A stretch of 64,000 bases of DNA from Phytoseiulus persimilis. Taxonomy: Eukaryota; Arthropoda; Arachnida; Mesostigmata; Phytoseiidae. Made by a program: the position numbers and the translations under genes. The number at the start of each line of letters is the position of its first letter. Position 1 is the stretch's first letter. Location of the stretch: contig CM075101.1 of the NCBI GenBank assembly GCA_037576195.1, positions 24,738,001 to 24,802,000 on the forward strand, in the 5' to 3' direction. Under the pieces are notes generated by a model that did no database searches, had not been told where the DNA came from, and saw only the letters and a program-made list of their open reading frames with translations. This document shows positions 1-13,714 of this stretch, one piece after another.

Positions 1-8
1 TCATGGCT

Positions 9-410
9 CTAATGAAGTGTGTCCGTCGTGCACGGCTCGTTCGGGAAAAACTTGAAGGTCCCGTCGGAGGGATCCCAGCTCGGAAGGATGCCGTTTTGAA
101 GGTCCTGCGGGATAAAACTCGGCGCGTGATCTGGATTTATATCGAGGGAATGAACATGAACTCGTTTGGGATTATTTTCCCCGGGAACGTCTGGTTGTTT
201 GAATCGGGGTGAGAGATCAACGGTAGTCTTGACGAATCGCAATGATTGACGTCGTCTGCGAGTCATGGGGCATGTTGTTCGACGCCGCGGTCCGGTTGAA
301 TATCTCAAAGTCCGTCGGGTCGGTCTCCTGAGAAAATCCGCGCGAGTTCGCATCAGCTGTTCCCAATCAAGGCGACGCGCTCCCGCGCCGGTAATGTCGC
401 CCGGGTCCAT
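9..410 (-). CDS. Unrecognised 133-residue ORF
   Basis: An ATG at 410 (A at -3, G at +4) lies seven codons after an in-frame TGA and opens a frame to TAG at 11-9. The N-terminal half is Arg-rich (RRPTRRTLR, TRRRRQS). The C-terminal half is Pro/Asp-rich with DLSPRFKQPDVPGENNPKR and LPSWDPSDGTFKFFPNEP. It could be a single-exon gene or, through an acceptor at actcgcag near 256, the last exon of a minus-strand gene. No family is recognised. Confidence 0.28.
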   Translation of the reverse strand: MDPGDITGAGARRLDWEQLMRTRADFLRRPTRRTLRYSTGPRRRTTCPMTRRRRQSLRFVKTTVDLSPRFKQPDVPGENNPKRVHVHSLDINPDHAPSFIPQDLQNGILPSWDPSDGTFKFFPNEPCTTDTLH

Positions 411-3270
411 TGTCTCGAAACCTCATCTCGTGCATTTAGCCATCATCAACAGCTTTGCCCAATGACTTTCCCGTTCTCAAGTCACGCTCGGAAGTCGCGA
501 ATTTGGCTCGAAACTCGAATGCATGAGGCTTCGAGGGCTGCAGTGAATGATTTATCCGCACGGAACGGAGTCGAACTTTCACCGATATTCCTCTGCTCCC
601 GGAATGGAGTGCTCCTGCTTTGAATGGGGTTTGATGGAAGCGTCAAGGCTCTTCCTCGCCCTGGTTAACAGCGTCAGCCACAACAACAAAGACATGTACA
701 TACACAGGTCCGTCTTTATAGCTGTTCCTCTCTTCTTCTAAGATAAAAGAATGGAACAGCGAACGAAGGAGACGCTTCGGCCGTTTTACTGCGAGCAAAA
801 TGCCAACGGCGGGACGGGAGCGACCATTGGCGACGACATATTCCGTATCGGACAGGGAATGTATTCGTCGTCCGAAGCTGAGCTGGGTTTGAGTTCTCTC
901 GAGAATTTCAGCTCCGAGCCGACTCGGAGCGGTGGTAGTTGTGCCATTCAGTAGGAGTGCGGGGCTGCGCTCGGTTACTACGACGCCCACGGTACCGGAT
1001 ATGGGCGACTTGGTCGTTCACTGGTGACAGAGTGCGTAGTCTGCTCGTCGGCCTGCCCTCCGCCCGTTTGTCCGCCCGTTTAGTTGGTCGCCCTTCCGAC
1101 CACCAGCCGGTTGCCCACCCCGAGGCAAGGAGTTGGTTGCATGGCTTAGAAAGTTAATCCGCTCACTATGTGTTGTAAGGAAGCAGGAATTCATAGAGAA
1201 CCCGTTGGGATTAATCCTGGCTCACTCACTCGCCCGCGAGCTATCTGGCCGCTCGGGTGGCCGGCTTCCTCCTAAGAGAACACATTAGCCGCTTGCAAAT
1301 GGAGTGACTGACTGATAGGCTGCGTGTCATACGGGCGCCACGCTGCTTCGTTCCCAAGAACTCTCATTGCTCGGTTTATATAGAAGTAGCATCAGGGCTT
1401 CATAAGGCGAGAGGATGAGGGGGGGGGGAGGAGGAAAGAGAGCACGATTTCCGCATGGCGCTCCCTAATATATTTCGGCTTGGAAAACTCGAGTCTTGTC
1501 TCCTCAAGTTCCTCGACCTCGTTGGAAGCTCGAACGATGTTGGTTTGCGGCGACGATACGGCGTGAAATATTTCCACTCCGTCGCCGACACCATGAGTTG
1601 AGCGATCGATCGCCAGAATGCGCATCTCTAATGCGGGAGCTGTCGTCTATCGGTCGGTCTCGAGAAATTCAATCAGATTGAACGTGAGTTGTCCAAGTGA
1701 CGGGGATGGTCGTGGAGGTGCTCCAGGCGGGCGGGCGAGTGAGTGAATGAGTGGAGTGCACGGCCCCGGTAGAGTGTCTGCGAGAAGGGGCAATTTTATA
1801 TGTTGACAAATGCAAATTCACCAAGTCGGGAGGCAACATTCGCTCACTCGCCCGCTTCCCCGATGCCGTACTGGGTGGCGGTGGAGTTGCGCTGGTAGCG
1901 GTCGAGGTGGTGGTGGTGGGCGACGAGCCGACGAGCGAGTGACTGGGTGGGCAGAGTTGATGGTGACTCGGTGGGCGTGCCTAATTGCATGCCCCAGGAA
2001 ACGAAAAGAGGCGCAAAAGCTCGACGTCTATATCTCAAAAGTTTCGTCGGAATCGCCCCGGATGAATACGATTGGATCGTTCCTCCTTCGCACTCAGCCC
2101 GTGAGGTTTCATCGAGCTCCGGCTACGGAACGGGAGCCGGTCCTGCGCGACGGACAGGCTTTGGGCACGCTTCCAGGAGATTCCGTCTGCTGCCTCGGTA
2201 AAACCCAAGGGAACTTTCGGAAACCCAAAAAAGTCACGAACCCCCAGTTCCGGCTCGAACCGGAGCTCTCGTTGCCAGCCACTTGGAGACGCTCGCCCGC
2301 TCTCAGCCATCGAAGGCGGTTGTTACCCGATTGAGTTAGCGAAAGTCGGGAAAGGTCACATCCAGTTATCCGGTCAGCTCACAGGGCACGCTCGCCCGGA
2401 AACGAGGACGTGATGATTATAGGAATAATTGGAATATTTGTTGGAGCAGGCATCCGAAAAATAGGAAGAATCCGATGCGTTTGCGCGTCGCTGCATCGTA
2501 GAATTCGAGCGCGGGTCGGTGTCACCTGTGCTGCCTGCTCGCATTCGTAATCCAATTCCGACCCCAATGTCGTCGCCAGACTCCAAGTTCAAACACAAGC
2601 CGGCCTGTAAAAAAAACCAGACCGAGCACTGTGCGGAATTGAGTGACAGGGAGAGCGACAGGGGAAGAGAGGGACAAAGAGGTCTGGCGCTCAACTCGGA
2701 CTCAACCACTATTGGAACTGGAATGATGATGATGGTGGCGGCGGCGGCTGTCCGACCGAGACCGCCGCAGAACCAAAAGAGTGAGCGAAGCAGAGCTACA
2801 AGAGGATGCCAACAGACTGGCTGTTCGGGAGGATTAGGACGTGCTGTTGCTCGATGGATGCGCGCGATGGAGAGTAAATACAAATACTACCATTACATGG
2901 GATTGACGCTGTCCGGAGGGCTCTGATAGCCGAACGCTGAGCTGACCGGATGCTACAGGCCCACGGAGCAAAAGATTCACTCCGCCGGCGGATTAGTTCG
3001 ATGTGTTCTTCGGGTTCAGAAGTGACGTCCCGTGCTGCAACAAGAAAGCACGAACTCCATGCGGTCGTTCGAGGTATGTACATACACCGAGAGTCCCCGT
3101 GGGTGATATGCAAGAGAAAAACGCTGGCTCACTTAAGCGAAAACAGCTCTGCACCATATTTGGAGTCTGACGCAGCTCTCAAATGGCTCGTGCGAGAGCA
3201 GGACCAACACGGGGAGTCGGGCACTGCAAGGGATCAGTGAGGGGAATGGCGAGGTGTCGGGAGGGAGAAG
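411..3270. other. No gene supported
   Basis: Repetitive, CpG-rich sequence with short ORFs only. A G-run lies near 1420-1428 and cgcccg/gtttgtccgcccg-type imperfect repeats near 1060-1110. A minus ORF at 990-643 reads plausibly but has no recognisable domain or splice support. Confidence 0.5.
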
Positions 3271-3624
3271 TCAGAGGGGGACGGCAGGAGGCGTCATATG
3301 GATCGAGCCTAACTCAACTTGGGTTCCAATGCTCTGAATCACGATGCCAGACCATGAATAGCTATGCGGGGGAACAGGTTGTCCTTGTCTGGACCAGACA
3401 CGCGTAGCGATAAAACCTCCTCGCACGAAGGCCTCCATGTATGCCTCGTGGTGGATTTCTCGGATTTTTGATCCGAGATCTCGCTCATCGAAGCCGATGG
3501 TGTAATTATACGCTGAACGGAAGTTGATGTAGGACGACTTCACTCCGGATAACATTGAGTGTGGGCACTGCACGAGCGGATGCACATGTAGAGTGTATTT
3601 TGCTCGGGCGGGGTGACGTTCCAC
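3271..3624 (-). CDS. Possible ART-like C-terminal half (open frame, - strand)
   Basis: A coding-like frame with SAYNYTIGFDERDL and HHEAYMEAFVRGGFIATRVW. These recall the Y-x-Y-x-I strand and the Y-x-x-E-x-x-x-x-GG-I segment of enterotoxin A (HPYEQEVSALGGIPYSQI). A possible acceptor (gctcgtgcag) puts the exon start at 3567. No convincing donor was seen. Recognition rests on short motifs, so this is tentative. Confidence 0.3.
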   Translation of the reverse strand: MERHPARAKYTLHVHPLVQCPHSMLSGVKSSYINFRSAYNYTIGFDERDLGSKIREIHHEAYMEAFVRGGFIATRVWSRQGQPVPPHSYSWSGIVIQSIGTQVELGSIHMTPPAVPL

Positions 3625-5277
3625 GGAGTGACGGTGTCAACTCAATACACGTCGATGAGGGCACTGCAGATTATTAATGAGTGCTTCTGGCTCTGCCAAC
3701 TCATTACTTCGGCTCGCCATCATGGTTGGAGACCCATTTCGAGAGAACGCTTCCTAACGAACCCAAAGGACATATGCTGGCGTTCGGGAATCACGTGTGG
3801 CATTCCACTTGGCTCCGCGCTGTTTCAGACCGTGTCCAGAGCGATTTGCCGAAGCCGAGTCCGTCGACGGAACGGAGGGAACTCTCGAATCGAAGTCACT
3901 CGTCGTTACATCCAGCGAACGACTGAATCTGAGAAACTCGATACGGATTCCATCGCTGGATCCAAGAATTCGATTGGTCAAATCGGAAACACGGAATGAG
4001 CGGAATCCGCGGTGGTTGTTCCGATTTGTCGGCACGGTAGAGCGTAAACGTGAGAAAGCCCAGATTTATTTCGAGGAACTCATCGAATTGCAAAATATCG
4101 ATGCGCTCGCGTGGACCGGGCGGCGCTCAGATCGATTCGCGATACATTCACAAGTGAGAAGAGCACTCCAGCACCGCAAAAATAGACCGTCGGTCCAGAG
4201 GATCGTTTGTGACATCGCCACATGGACAGCGCGGCGGTCCGCGCATTTCACGTGATCGTTTGAATCGAGAGCATCGTTTCATCACGAGTTCTTTATGTGC
4301 AATCAAAATGCGAGTGCAAACAGAGGCACTCCGGAACGCCCCGGGCTTTGGAAAATAATCGAACATGAATCTGAAAGAGCAGTCGTGGCGACGATCGGAA
4401 ACGCGCGGATTATTACTCATACGCTCAAAATGATAGAAGTCGCCCGCGCTCCAAAATGAGAATCGTTTGTAATAAGACAAAACTGGCGGCAACGAGCGCG
4501 CGGGGAAAGCGGTCGTTCGAGCTCGCCGCTCACTTCAATAAGGCGCGCACGTGGAAAAGAACGTCTCAAATGGAAGTTCTGCATTGAAATTAAACCGCAA
4601 CAAACTCACATCCGAACATTAAATGCTAATGAACTGGGCGGGGAAAACTTACGCTCGCGATCATCGCAGCCGTCAGAAACTTCTCCGCGGACTGAACCAA
4701 ACTGAAAATCATCCGTGCTAGCTACCCTTCAGATAATCTTCAGGATGAGCAAACAAAGCAACGAGAACGGGCCACGCAACGGATCTCGGAAGACGACCGC
4801 TTTCGTAACAGTCAGCGGCCGACGGATATTGCTCGGATTTCTGGAACAGTTCGACCGGATCCCCGAAATTCCGAGCTGGATATCGCAAGACGTCGACCAG
4901 ATCTCTGAGCGAGGAACCGAGGGTTTTGGTCGAGGCGAGCCGCGTACTAAACTGCAGACGCGCGTGCTTATCTCCCCGTGTTGTTCCCGTCGCTCATGGT
5001 AAACTTCGATTAACGTAGATTGCAAGTTTCGGGAGCAATCTGAGATCTCGCAGAACCGCGAGCGGGCAAACTGTCTCGGGCCGCAAGACGTAGGACCCTT
5101 GGCTTCGGGAGCAAACGAGACGGCCGAAGAGGAGCTGGCCCGGCAGCAGGCGGTGCGAGGAGGGACATTAAAATACGGGAATCACGTTAGCGGCCGGCTG
5201 CGCTCAGTTAGTGTTTCTCATGTCTTGCCGCTTGTGGTGGCCGCCGTATCTTCGCATCCGCATACAAGTTGCTCCTT

Positions 5278-5290
5278 CCCCCCCCCCCCC
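5278..5290 (+). repeat. Poly-C run (13)
   Basis: Uninterrupted C homopolymer followed by acaccc repeats. Confidence 0.95.
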
Positions 5291-8200
5291 TAACACCCAC
5301 ACACATAAAACGATCTCATCCAGCGGAAGTGGAGTGGCGGTTACAGTGAACTTTGTGCAGCGAGGGTTCGATGCCGCACCGGGATCCTCTCGACTCGGTG
5401 TAGTCCTCCGTTCGGCCTTCTCTAACCTAGGTGTTTGTTTGTGAGCGTGTCCGAAGAGAGGCCTGTTGTGCTCATTTCCATGTTCATAACCGGAAGCCGG
5501 ACAACGCGATCCTCTCCCTGAAGTTATCGTTGCGGAGGAGGAATCCGACAGAGATCTCCGACCCTCACAGCTGAACGAACGCACAACGGCCTCTCCACAA
5601 CAGGAGCTCTGTCTGAATGAGTAGGAATGCCCCCCAGGAGCCAAATGTGGAGAGAACTGGATTCAGGAAAGAATTCGAGGATTCGTATTCCAGCACCAAC
5701 GACATAGTGGCGTTTGGGATCATCGCGGATTGAGAACGCTGAGCAGAAGCGCAATGCACCATTCCCAGTACCGGTTTTTGCGCAGCAAGGAACACGCTCC
5801 CAACGGTCAAGCAGAACTCCCCCGGCCGGCCAGCCGTGGGAGCGACCGGGCAAGCAGCCTAAGTGAACTCTTCTTCCCATCGATTTGCTCGCTAAGAATT
5901 TATTGACGGTCACTTCGTGCTTTCGCGTTGCTCGTGGCACTCGTGAACTACTATCCTGGAATGCCGTAATGGTCCGTCGGCAGGCCGCGAGGAAATCGTC
6001 GGCAGCGAACGCCGAATCAACGTGAATATCCGCTGGCTAAGAACTTTTAATGGACGCTGTCCGAATAGAGGGGGATGTCGTTCGAGTACTGCTGCGGCTC
6101 TCCACGTGCTTCCTCTCCCTTCCGATGGGCGAGCTAGCGATAGAAGCCTCCCTCCCCCCAGTACGCACAGACGGCACGGCAGCGACCCGGAATCGTGTGC
6201 GTCGACGTTTGCGGAGTGTGACTACCGTGGTTTCTACAGCGCTCAATCGTTCCCTCAGAAGCATTCAGTAGACTCGTCGGGCTCCTCCCGATCCATCCAG
6301 AACTTTCGATGCTTTAATAACTTCGAAACGCTCTCCGGAGGCGTTGCATCGAATTACCTCAAGATGCCCCTCATGACCCGCGGCGGCGGCACCGCTCCAC
6401 TCGGCTGGCCAAGGGACAGGATGAAGAGGGTCGAGCAAGGAATTTCAATACTCTCCGTCCGTTCGTCTGTCGGTTAGTTCGACCGAAGCATCGTCGTTCG
6501 CCCGTGCACTTCTGTTCTCTGGCGTGGTCGTCGCTGCCTGCCCTCTCACCTGACCCTCCTTCGGGCCCTAAATCATTTCAGCCATTGACTTCAGCCGTAC
6601 AGAGCGTCCGCTGGGGTGCCCGGACGGAGTGAAGAACGACGACGACGTCCTGACCGAGGGACGAACTTGCGTCGGGGTGGCCGGACCCGCTCAAAAAGAA
6701 CCTGACAAAGAGAGAAATAATGGAAGTCTGACGGAGACAGCGAACGTACGCGGTGGGGTGGCCGCCGACTTCCGATTCTCTGTCGCCGACGCGAGTCCGG
6801 AGAGACCGAGTTTCGAACGCCAACTTCCAACTCAGCAAGGCTGAAGAGTTATGCTGCCGACGTAGTTCCGATCTTTGGCCTCCATCGGAGAACGTCCGAG
6901 TTTATTTCTCGGTTCCTCCTTGCGGACGCGTCTTTTCCAGCGAACGCATCGGGAACCTCGTCGTATGTAGTCGAGGCAGGTCTCAGCTTCCCTCTGTGGC
7001 GGGTAGCCGCATCGCCGCCAGTGTCTCGCTCGCCTACTCGGTGTCTGTCTGACAGTTCCATGTATCAAATACTGTTTACATTGCTCGTTTAGAGCGCGGC
7101 TCGAGGACCAACCAGCACGAGGGCCTGAGGATCTCCTATTGAGGAGCTTCTTCTGTCCATAGAGCAAAGTCATATTCACGAACACACACATACACGTTCC
7201 ACTTTGTGGTGGGGGACCAGCGGTGATGCGGATGCATAATTCAGAGCCGAACACGCTGGACAGGGCTCTCATGAGCCGGCCGGCCGGCGGACCAGCAGAA
7301 CGGCAGACCCTTATCAGGAGAACCAGGTGGGGCGAGGCGTTGTGGGTCGCCAGTGGGGCTTCCAGAGATCGCGTAGGAGCGTCGGGGATACGAGCACCGC
7401 CATTCGTGGGGAGGAAGAGGGGAGGGGGCGTTCGTTGGCCGGTTCTCTGGTGGGACGGTTGGGCTGGCCGCAGGGGTGTTGGGCCGGTGATAGTGAGAAT
7501 GGGCTTCGCCTCGAGGCCGTTTTGGCTGAAAGTGGGAGAACAAACGAATTACGCGCAGACTGAAAACGACGGGGAGCAGATGAAATTCGACAAGAAACGT
7601 GCTTCCGCGTCCGAGTTCTTCACTCCCGATTCGAACCTTGCTGCTTGTGTGAAATACACATTTCATGTTCTCGACTGCGTTAGCGACAGCTGCGCGAGTG
7701 CGCGACACATTCCCGCTTCTTGAAGCCAATTATTTCACGCGCGGGTCATCCCGACGCCTGGAGTCTTCTCGATAGAATCGAGTTTCAGACTGGGGAGGTA
7801 CGATTAATGATGATGATTTTACCTCGACCCGGTTCTACCGGAGACACTCCCGGAATCGGGGTACTTGGTGGTGAATCCGTTCATGAGTCATATCATATGG
7901 TCAGACCATCTTGCTCCTTTCTGCTCCGAAGGTTCGTGTCAGCGCATTTTTTTTTCGTTACGGAACGCGTGCATATGATGGACAGTAGATTATGCAAATT
8001 CGGGAAATTTAATACAAGAACTTTTTCTTACAACTCACTGTCGCTGGCTTGCTGTCCGGTGCGATGTGTGCCCGAAGAGCCACCCCACCTTCGACGAGAG
8101 GCAAGGAGAGGTTCCGCGGCGTCATACCTATATTAATATTTTCACAAGGGCCGGAAAGATGTGCTCCAGCAGCGAGCAACAAAATGCCCGAGGTGACTTG

Positions 8201-10185
8201 GCGAGGTCCAGACCCAAGGAGGAAATGAAACAGCTGAAGTTTTTTAGCGAGAGACTCTACAGCTTGAAAATACTTAATTTGGGCCGGGGCTGACACGAAA
8301 GTTTATTTTTGTTGAAACGCTCGGAATCGCTCCTGGCGGATGGCAATTTTCTCTAACCATTCGAACGGCCGGAGCGCGCTTTGTCCTAACGGTGGTTTGC
8401 GTTTATCCTTTGCATGCCTCTGTAAGCGATCTCAGGTGATGTATTCGTCTCGAATACTGGATCGAACAGCTACTGATTTCCGTTGTTGACCGTTCCCAGG
8501 CCGATGTATGAGAATTCTTCTTTCAATTTTCAGGTAAGAGTCGTTGCAGTGAGCGGTTGTCTATCTCGAAGCGCCGCTCGGGAGAGAACGTGATCTTTTG
8601 AAAGTGTCCGAGTGATACGTGTGTGCGTGGGTTGTCTCCGAGCTCGGTGAAGTATGTGGCGGCCGCATTCTTTCGTCCAACTATCGAAAACTGATTTCTC
8701 ACCGAATCCCAAGCACCCGAAGCGGGAGAGAGTGTGTGCGGGGCCAAGTTCAAACTCGGCCCCACTTGGAGGAGAGCCGAGCGATGCCGAAACGTAAACA
8801 AAGTTTCATCATCTTCACTGTTCGGATTTTCATTAACAGGTTTGAATAATGAGCTCCATCGATGCAGTTGAATCGACCTCAATATCCAAAGGAGTAGTCA
8901 AGCTGGAAAAGTTGACGAAGCAGCTGGAGCTCGAGTTAAAACATCGAGTGCTCTGGTCGGGGCAAAATAGAGCGCGACATTAACTCACTTACTCACGGCT
9001 GAGAGCGGCGGAGAAGCAGCTAGCTGGTTCGGGTCGACATCCAAGAAGCGAACGAAAAAACCAACGAACGAGGGGCGAATTTCATTAAAGTGTCAAAACT
9101 AAAAATCCCACTCGAGGGTCCTGGCAGGGCGTCGCTTGCTCGGGGGTCGAGCCGCGACGAATCCCGTTTTGTGATTAGCCCGGCACGGGAGAAAAAGATC
9201 AAGAGAAACTCCGAGGGAATCGGGCAGGCCTGGAAAGGGGCGAGCGTGAGTTTCAGAACCGGCTATTCCCCAGAGGGAAGGAACGGAACGAATCTGGAGC
9301 CTGAATAAGACCCGTCCAGTTGTTTGCTGTCGCATCGGAACCAACACGCTGAACCAGCGGTCGGACTCATCGGTAGCATCTACGTCAACAGTTAACTCTG
9401 CCGAGGGGAGGGGCAACGATTAGCTGGATGACTTCCCGCGATGTCGTATCGCCAACAAGGGCGCGGGGAGTGTCTATCCGACTGCGGCAACACGACGAAG
9501 CAGGAAGTTGATGGCAAGCTTTTTGTCCGAGTGCACCGGAATGAGTGTCGCTGTGTTTGCTGCAACTACACAGGAGACCAGCTTAATGGAGCTGAGCAAC
9601 GGAAACACAAGAGCACGAGTCCGCCGAGCGGAGCGGCCAGTCGTCGGCTCGAACGCCGCGGCAATGACGCCACGCAGCCAGAGAACACCGACCGAAGTGT
9701 TATCGCCCAGGAAAAGCAGAAAGGCTTAGTGAGCGAGCAGGAGATTTGCGCACTTAAGTGAGCAACTTTGCTCGCGCGCGCATACTCGCCAGCGACCTCA
9801 CTTGCTCGCTGATGGCGGCCATGTGTCCCAGTCGCAATCATCAGCTGCTCGTCCCGTTTCATGAAAGACTCGCTCAATGTGTGTGGCTGACTATTCTGAC
9901 TGGGCCGACCTTCTGATTCAGCTTCATCAGTGAATATTATCAGAATTCGATGAACGCGCGTGCCATTGAACGATCTGGCGACGATGTGTGAGGCTGGAAA
10001 AAATCGATGGACAACCAACTCCATTCCGAATTCCACGAAAGAGAAGATTGGCCGAAGACGACGATTCTCCGCTCGACTCGTTCATCTTCCCTCAACATGA
10101 ATATGTACTCCTCCGATCGAGGTCGTCGCCGCCGACAGCAGAAGCGAGAACTGCCCGATCGCTTTCTGACCACGGCGGCGGCAGC

Positions 10186-10209
10186 GTCGTCGTCGTCGTC
10201 GTCATCGTC
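10186..10209 (+). repeat. (GTC)n microsatellite
   Basis: Six perfect GTC units then ATCGTC, preceded by CGG triplets. Confidence 0.95.
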
Positions 10210-10239
10210 TCAGCCAAGTTGTGGGTTCGAGAGCATTTT

Positions 10240-10263
10240 CATCCATTCATCCATCCATCCATC
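10240..10263 (+). repeat. (CATC)n microsatellite
   Basis: Near-perfect CATC/CATT tetranucleotide run. Confidence 0.95.
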
Positions 10264-10954
10264 GGGAGTATAACAGCAAACACCGAATCGAGCGAGTCTG
10301 CCGTCGGAAGCCAGCTGGTCATGGATGTGGGTCCCCGTCGCGGCTGTGGGTGGCCGGTGTTTGGATCGTCCAACCCGTTGGTCCGGCCGCAGATGTAGCG
10401 GAAAGCATGAATATTTCATTCTTGAAATCCTCAGAGAGTTTGCGCCGGTTGACTCGGTTTGCCCGATACGGCAGCGTGGCCTGGTATGCCGAGTTCCTGA
10501 CAGCCTAACTGAGCCGTTCGCCGTCATACGACCCGCTGTTCGTTGCTAATTGAATGAAGTCCCAATACCCTCTCCTCAGATTTACGGCCTATACGGGCGT
10601 GGTTCCACCCCCGGTCGGCACGGAGCTTCTTTTCGGGCCGTCTCCGGCGTTCTTCCATGCTATCCATGATGATCGGCTGCGAGAACGGTCACGCGGGTCT
10701 TATGGAGAAAAAGTTTACGAAATTTTCCGCGGCTCCTCCACTGGCTCCGTGTTCATCCTTTCCCCCGTTCCTGGGACACATAGAGCGATTATCTGCTGAC
10801 CGCTAAACGGTCAGTTGCGCGGACGGATGCGATTCCGCCACTCCTCCGCTTTTGACCCCGACCAGGACATCTCGAGTCCTGTAGCAACTGTGACGGCGGC
10901 TTCAGCCGTAATGAATGAAGTGCCGGGTTCCCGGTCCTCCGGACGGATTTCACC

Positions 10955-11041
10955 ATGGCCGTCATCATCGACACGGTCTTGGAGGCGGCCGTTTTCTTCG
11001 GCTCGTTTTTCGTGCTGCCACGCATCATTAAATCGAAGTAG
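10955..11041 (+). CDS. Hydrophobic 28-residue small ORF
   Basis: An ATG in an optimal context (caccATGG) encodes 28 residues with one membrane-like run (AAVFFGSFFVL) and a basic end (RIIKSK), then TAG. Codons are strongly G/C-ending. The frame is open 12 codons upstream of the ATG (GFPVLRTDFT), so it may instead be the last exon of a longer membrane protein. Confidence 0.22.
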   Translation: MAVIIDTVLEAAVFFGSFFVLPRIIKSK

Positions 11042-13578
11042 CCCTCGCTGTGGCCGCTGCAGAGCCAACAGTGTACTTTATCCAAAATTAAAGCCTCGAT
11101 CTGCTTTCAATAAATTATCGGCCTGGTCCGATCCTGGCAGTTCAGGAACAGCCGCCGTCGACAAATTTATTCCAGGCCACCTATGAGGAGCTGAGGGCGG
11201 TGCCACTTTGCTCTTCTGACCATTAGCCTCGTCGCCGGTGGCATGCCGCCTGTTGCTTCTGTTGTTTCGGAGTTTTCTAAATGACAGCAACATGGCGCAC
11301 CGCCGCAACGAGGACTCGCGACACTCCGAATGATACGCGTCGTGGTAGACGCAAAATAGCCCAAATTCAAAGCAGCGTCGTTGTGCGTTGGTTGAAGTTG
11401 CAAGTCATTTTCTCGCTTTGAACAGCGGCTCGTTGATGGCGACAACCAGGCTCCTCGTACGAATATCGTAGCATCGGCAGCACCTCGGGAAGAGAATGGA
11501 GCGCGACGACGCCGAGGAGGAGAAGGTGTTCCGATTAATTATTTTATGGCGCGAGCTCTCTGCCTACCTAAACTACAGTACGACCGACAGGGTGAAGCTA
11601 TAAATCTTGATAAGGTTCGCCTGCCTGTTTGCTTGCCCGTTTGCCTGCCTGCCTGCCCAATCGTTCGCCCGCTCCTGTGCTTCCCTTTCGCAGCCGGTGA
11701 AGCTACAAGAACTGCAGGAAGCGGAGCGGCCAACGAACGGTCATTGTTTGAGCGATGCTCATTACAGTACTCCAAAACGTGCTCCAGGAACTTCATGTCT
11801 GACACTGCAAACATCTCCTCTGTCTGGGTTTCGTACCGGATCAGGGCGGTGAATTGCCACGTATGATGAACTGAATACCAATCCCAGAAAGTTCCAGACA
11901 GTGCGACGCGTGAAGAGCTCCCGCGACCGATCAGGAACGGTCAGATATCGGAAGCTCCGAGACGATTGCGTTTCCACCGAAAATTATTTTTTTTACACCG
12001 GAGATTTCATTGCTGGATAAAATCCCGTCCAGTTATTCCCCCCGTCTGGACCTCGGCGCGAACGCCTCCGCTGGACTACGACGGCGGCGCGAGAGTTGCG
12101 CTGGTCTGGGGGGTTGTACGGCGCCGTGTAAGCTAAACACTTCGATTTCGCGGGCGTCGTCTACAGAATCGAGAACGAGTATGGAAGTCTGTGGCTCCGT
12201 AGTTGGAGTGTTCTCAAGAATGCTTTCGCTCAACGAGCCCCTTCCTGTTGGCACCCCTCTTGGCAAGAGGCTTTTCCGGTCCCCGGTACTGGGGGTGAGG
12301 CTCGGCGCTGGAGGCTGGTCGACCGATGGCGCCAAAAGCTCGAGAAATCCCGTATGGCTCGGGCCGAAGCCTTGACGCGACTGGGAAGCAATGAAACCGG
12401 TCTCGAAATCACGGCAAATGTGGAAGGGACCGCCCGCTTGGGAGTCCCTCGACGTGTGGGGCCCTGCACACAGCCACCTCATCGATGACCTTCGGGTTCG
12501 GATTCGAACATTTCCCGGGTCTTCGGATGATTCAGAAGACGGGCGAGCTGCGCTCCGACGAGCCCGGGGCGGGCTGTAGTTCTTACTCCGAGGGATTTGG
12601 TTCTCAAACAGCCAGACCCACAGGTGAGGACAGAGAGATACCGAGACCAAGGAAACACGGCGAGTGGGGAAACGAAGAAACTGCGGCTGGTCAATCTAGA
12701 TAATGGTGAGCTCTTACGGACGAATTTACCACCGAGAGTGGTACTAGTCTGCTAATCCAGATAATCCGGCCCTCATGTCGCCTGAATATCTTGATATTAC
12801 AACCGGCCCCGGGGGTAATTACCCTTAGTGCTTCGCTGGTCGCTCTTTGCCTTATCGACTATTACGATGAGAAGACACAGACCAAGACGCTCATTATAGG
12901 GGAGTGGACTCGCGCCGGCTCGCTTCGTTCCCTGGCGCGCAGAGATTCCGGCTTCAAATGGAACAACTCTCGAACACTTTCGCTTCCCCCATGTTCACAG
13001 CAGCGTATGATCGAGCCCCACTGCGTCGCCTGGCCGAGAGCGGAAGAGCCGAACCCGAGAAGATCTCCTTTGTCTCGAGAAGTAATGAACTCTCTCAAAA
13101 CATCTCGTGCCTCGGAGAAGGAACTGGAATCAAGTAGTTTCGGAGCCGTTGTTTATTGGTAAACATCGTCGTGAAGGTGTTCTGCCTCTCGCCAAGGGCA
13201 TCGAGATTTCCGGACCAAAGGCTTCAGACAAACGTTGAGACGGCAGTACGTTGAGAACTGTTTGAGTGCTTTGGTGGATGAGAGCGCGCTGAATCAAGGC
13301 GTGGCAGCAGCAGCAGCACCACCCTTACAGCGAGCTTTCAACATTTAAACATCTCAATGCATATTTGAACAGACACTTCAAGAGTGTCGATCGGTGCTGC
13401 ACCATGAGACTCCACTCAACGAGTCCCACTCAAATGAGCACTCCGAAACCGCCTTCGTTGGCTGCTGCGAGCTGACCTCGTTGCGAGGTCCCACGGGCGG
13501 CCGTGCTCCTTGTTGGAATCGCTGTTGATAATATTTCCGAGTGTGCCGCGACCCGCCCTCGAATCCCGTCTGGAGTCT
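11042..13578. other. No gene supported
   Basis: Contains a degenerate tetranucleotide run at about 11.6 kb and a 205-codon minus frame (12650-12033) with low-complexity composition and no domain. Confidence 0.45.
11619..11658 (+). repeat. Degenerate (TGCC)n repeat
   Basis: Imperfect tandem of GCCTGCC/GTTTGCTTGCC units. Confidence 0.85.
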
Positions 13579-13714
13579 CTAATAGTCGTAGTAATCGTTT
13601 TTGTAATTGTTGAATCTTCTGCCCCGACGGAACTGGTACGCTCCACTGTAATCGTAGTCGTACGACGGGAACCTCCGGTGTACGGAGCGATCGCGATACC
13701 CGTACCGCCTTCGC
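13579..13714 (-). CDS. Gly/Tyr-rich protein, exon 2 (terminal)
   Basis: The acceptor tttgtttcag is followed by an Arg/Tyr/Asp-rich tail and the stop TAG at 13581-13579. The frame is fixed by the split Trp codon. Confidence 0.72.

Larger units (their letters stand above)
3625..10954. other. No gene supported
   Basis: Several coding-like short frames overlap on both strands at 3.75-4.5 kb and could belong to a minus-strand gene ending near 3.3 kb, but none has matched splice sites. From 4.5 to 10.9 kb I see simple repeats and unremarkable ORFs. Confidence 0.45.

Noticed and set aside
12033..12650. 205-codon minus ORF
   Set aside because: No recognisable domain. Composition is Ser/Arg/Pro-rich and the plus strand is open over the same bases.
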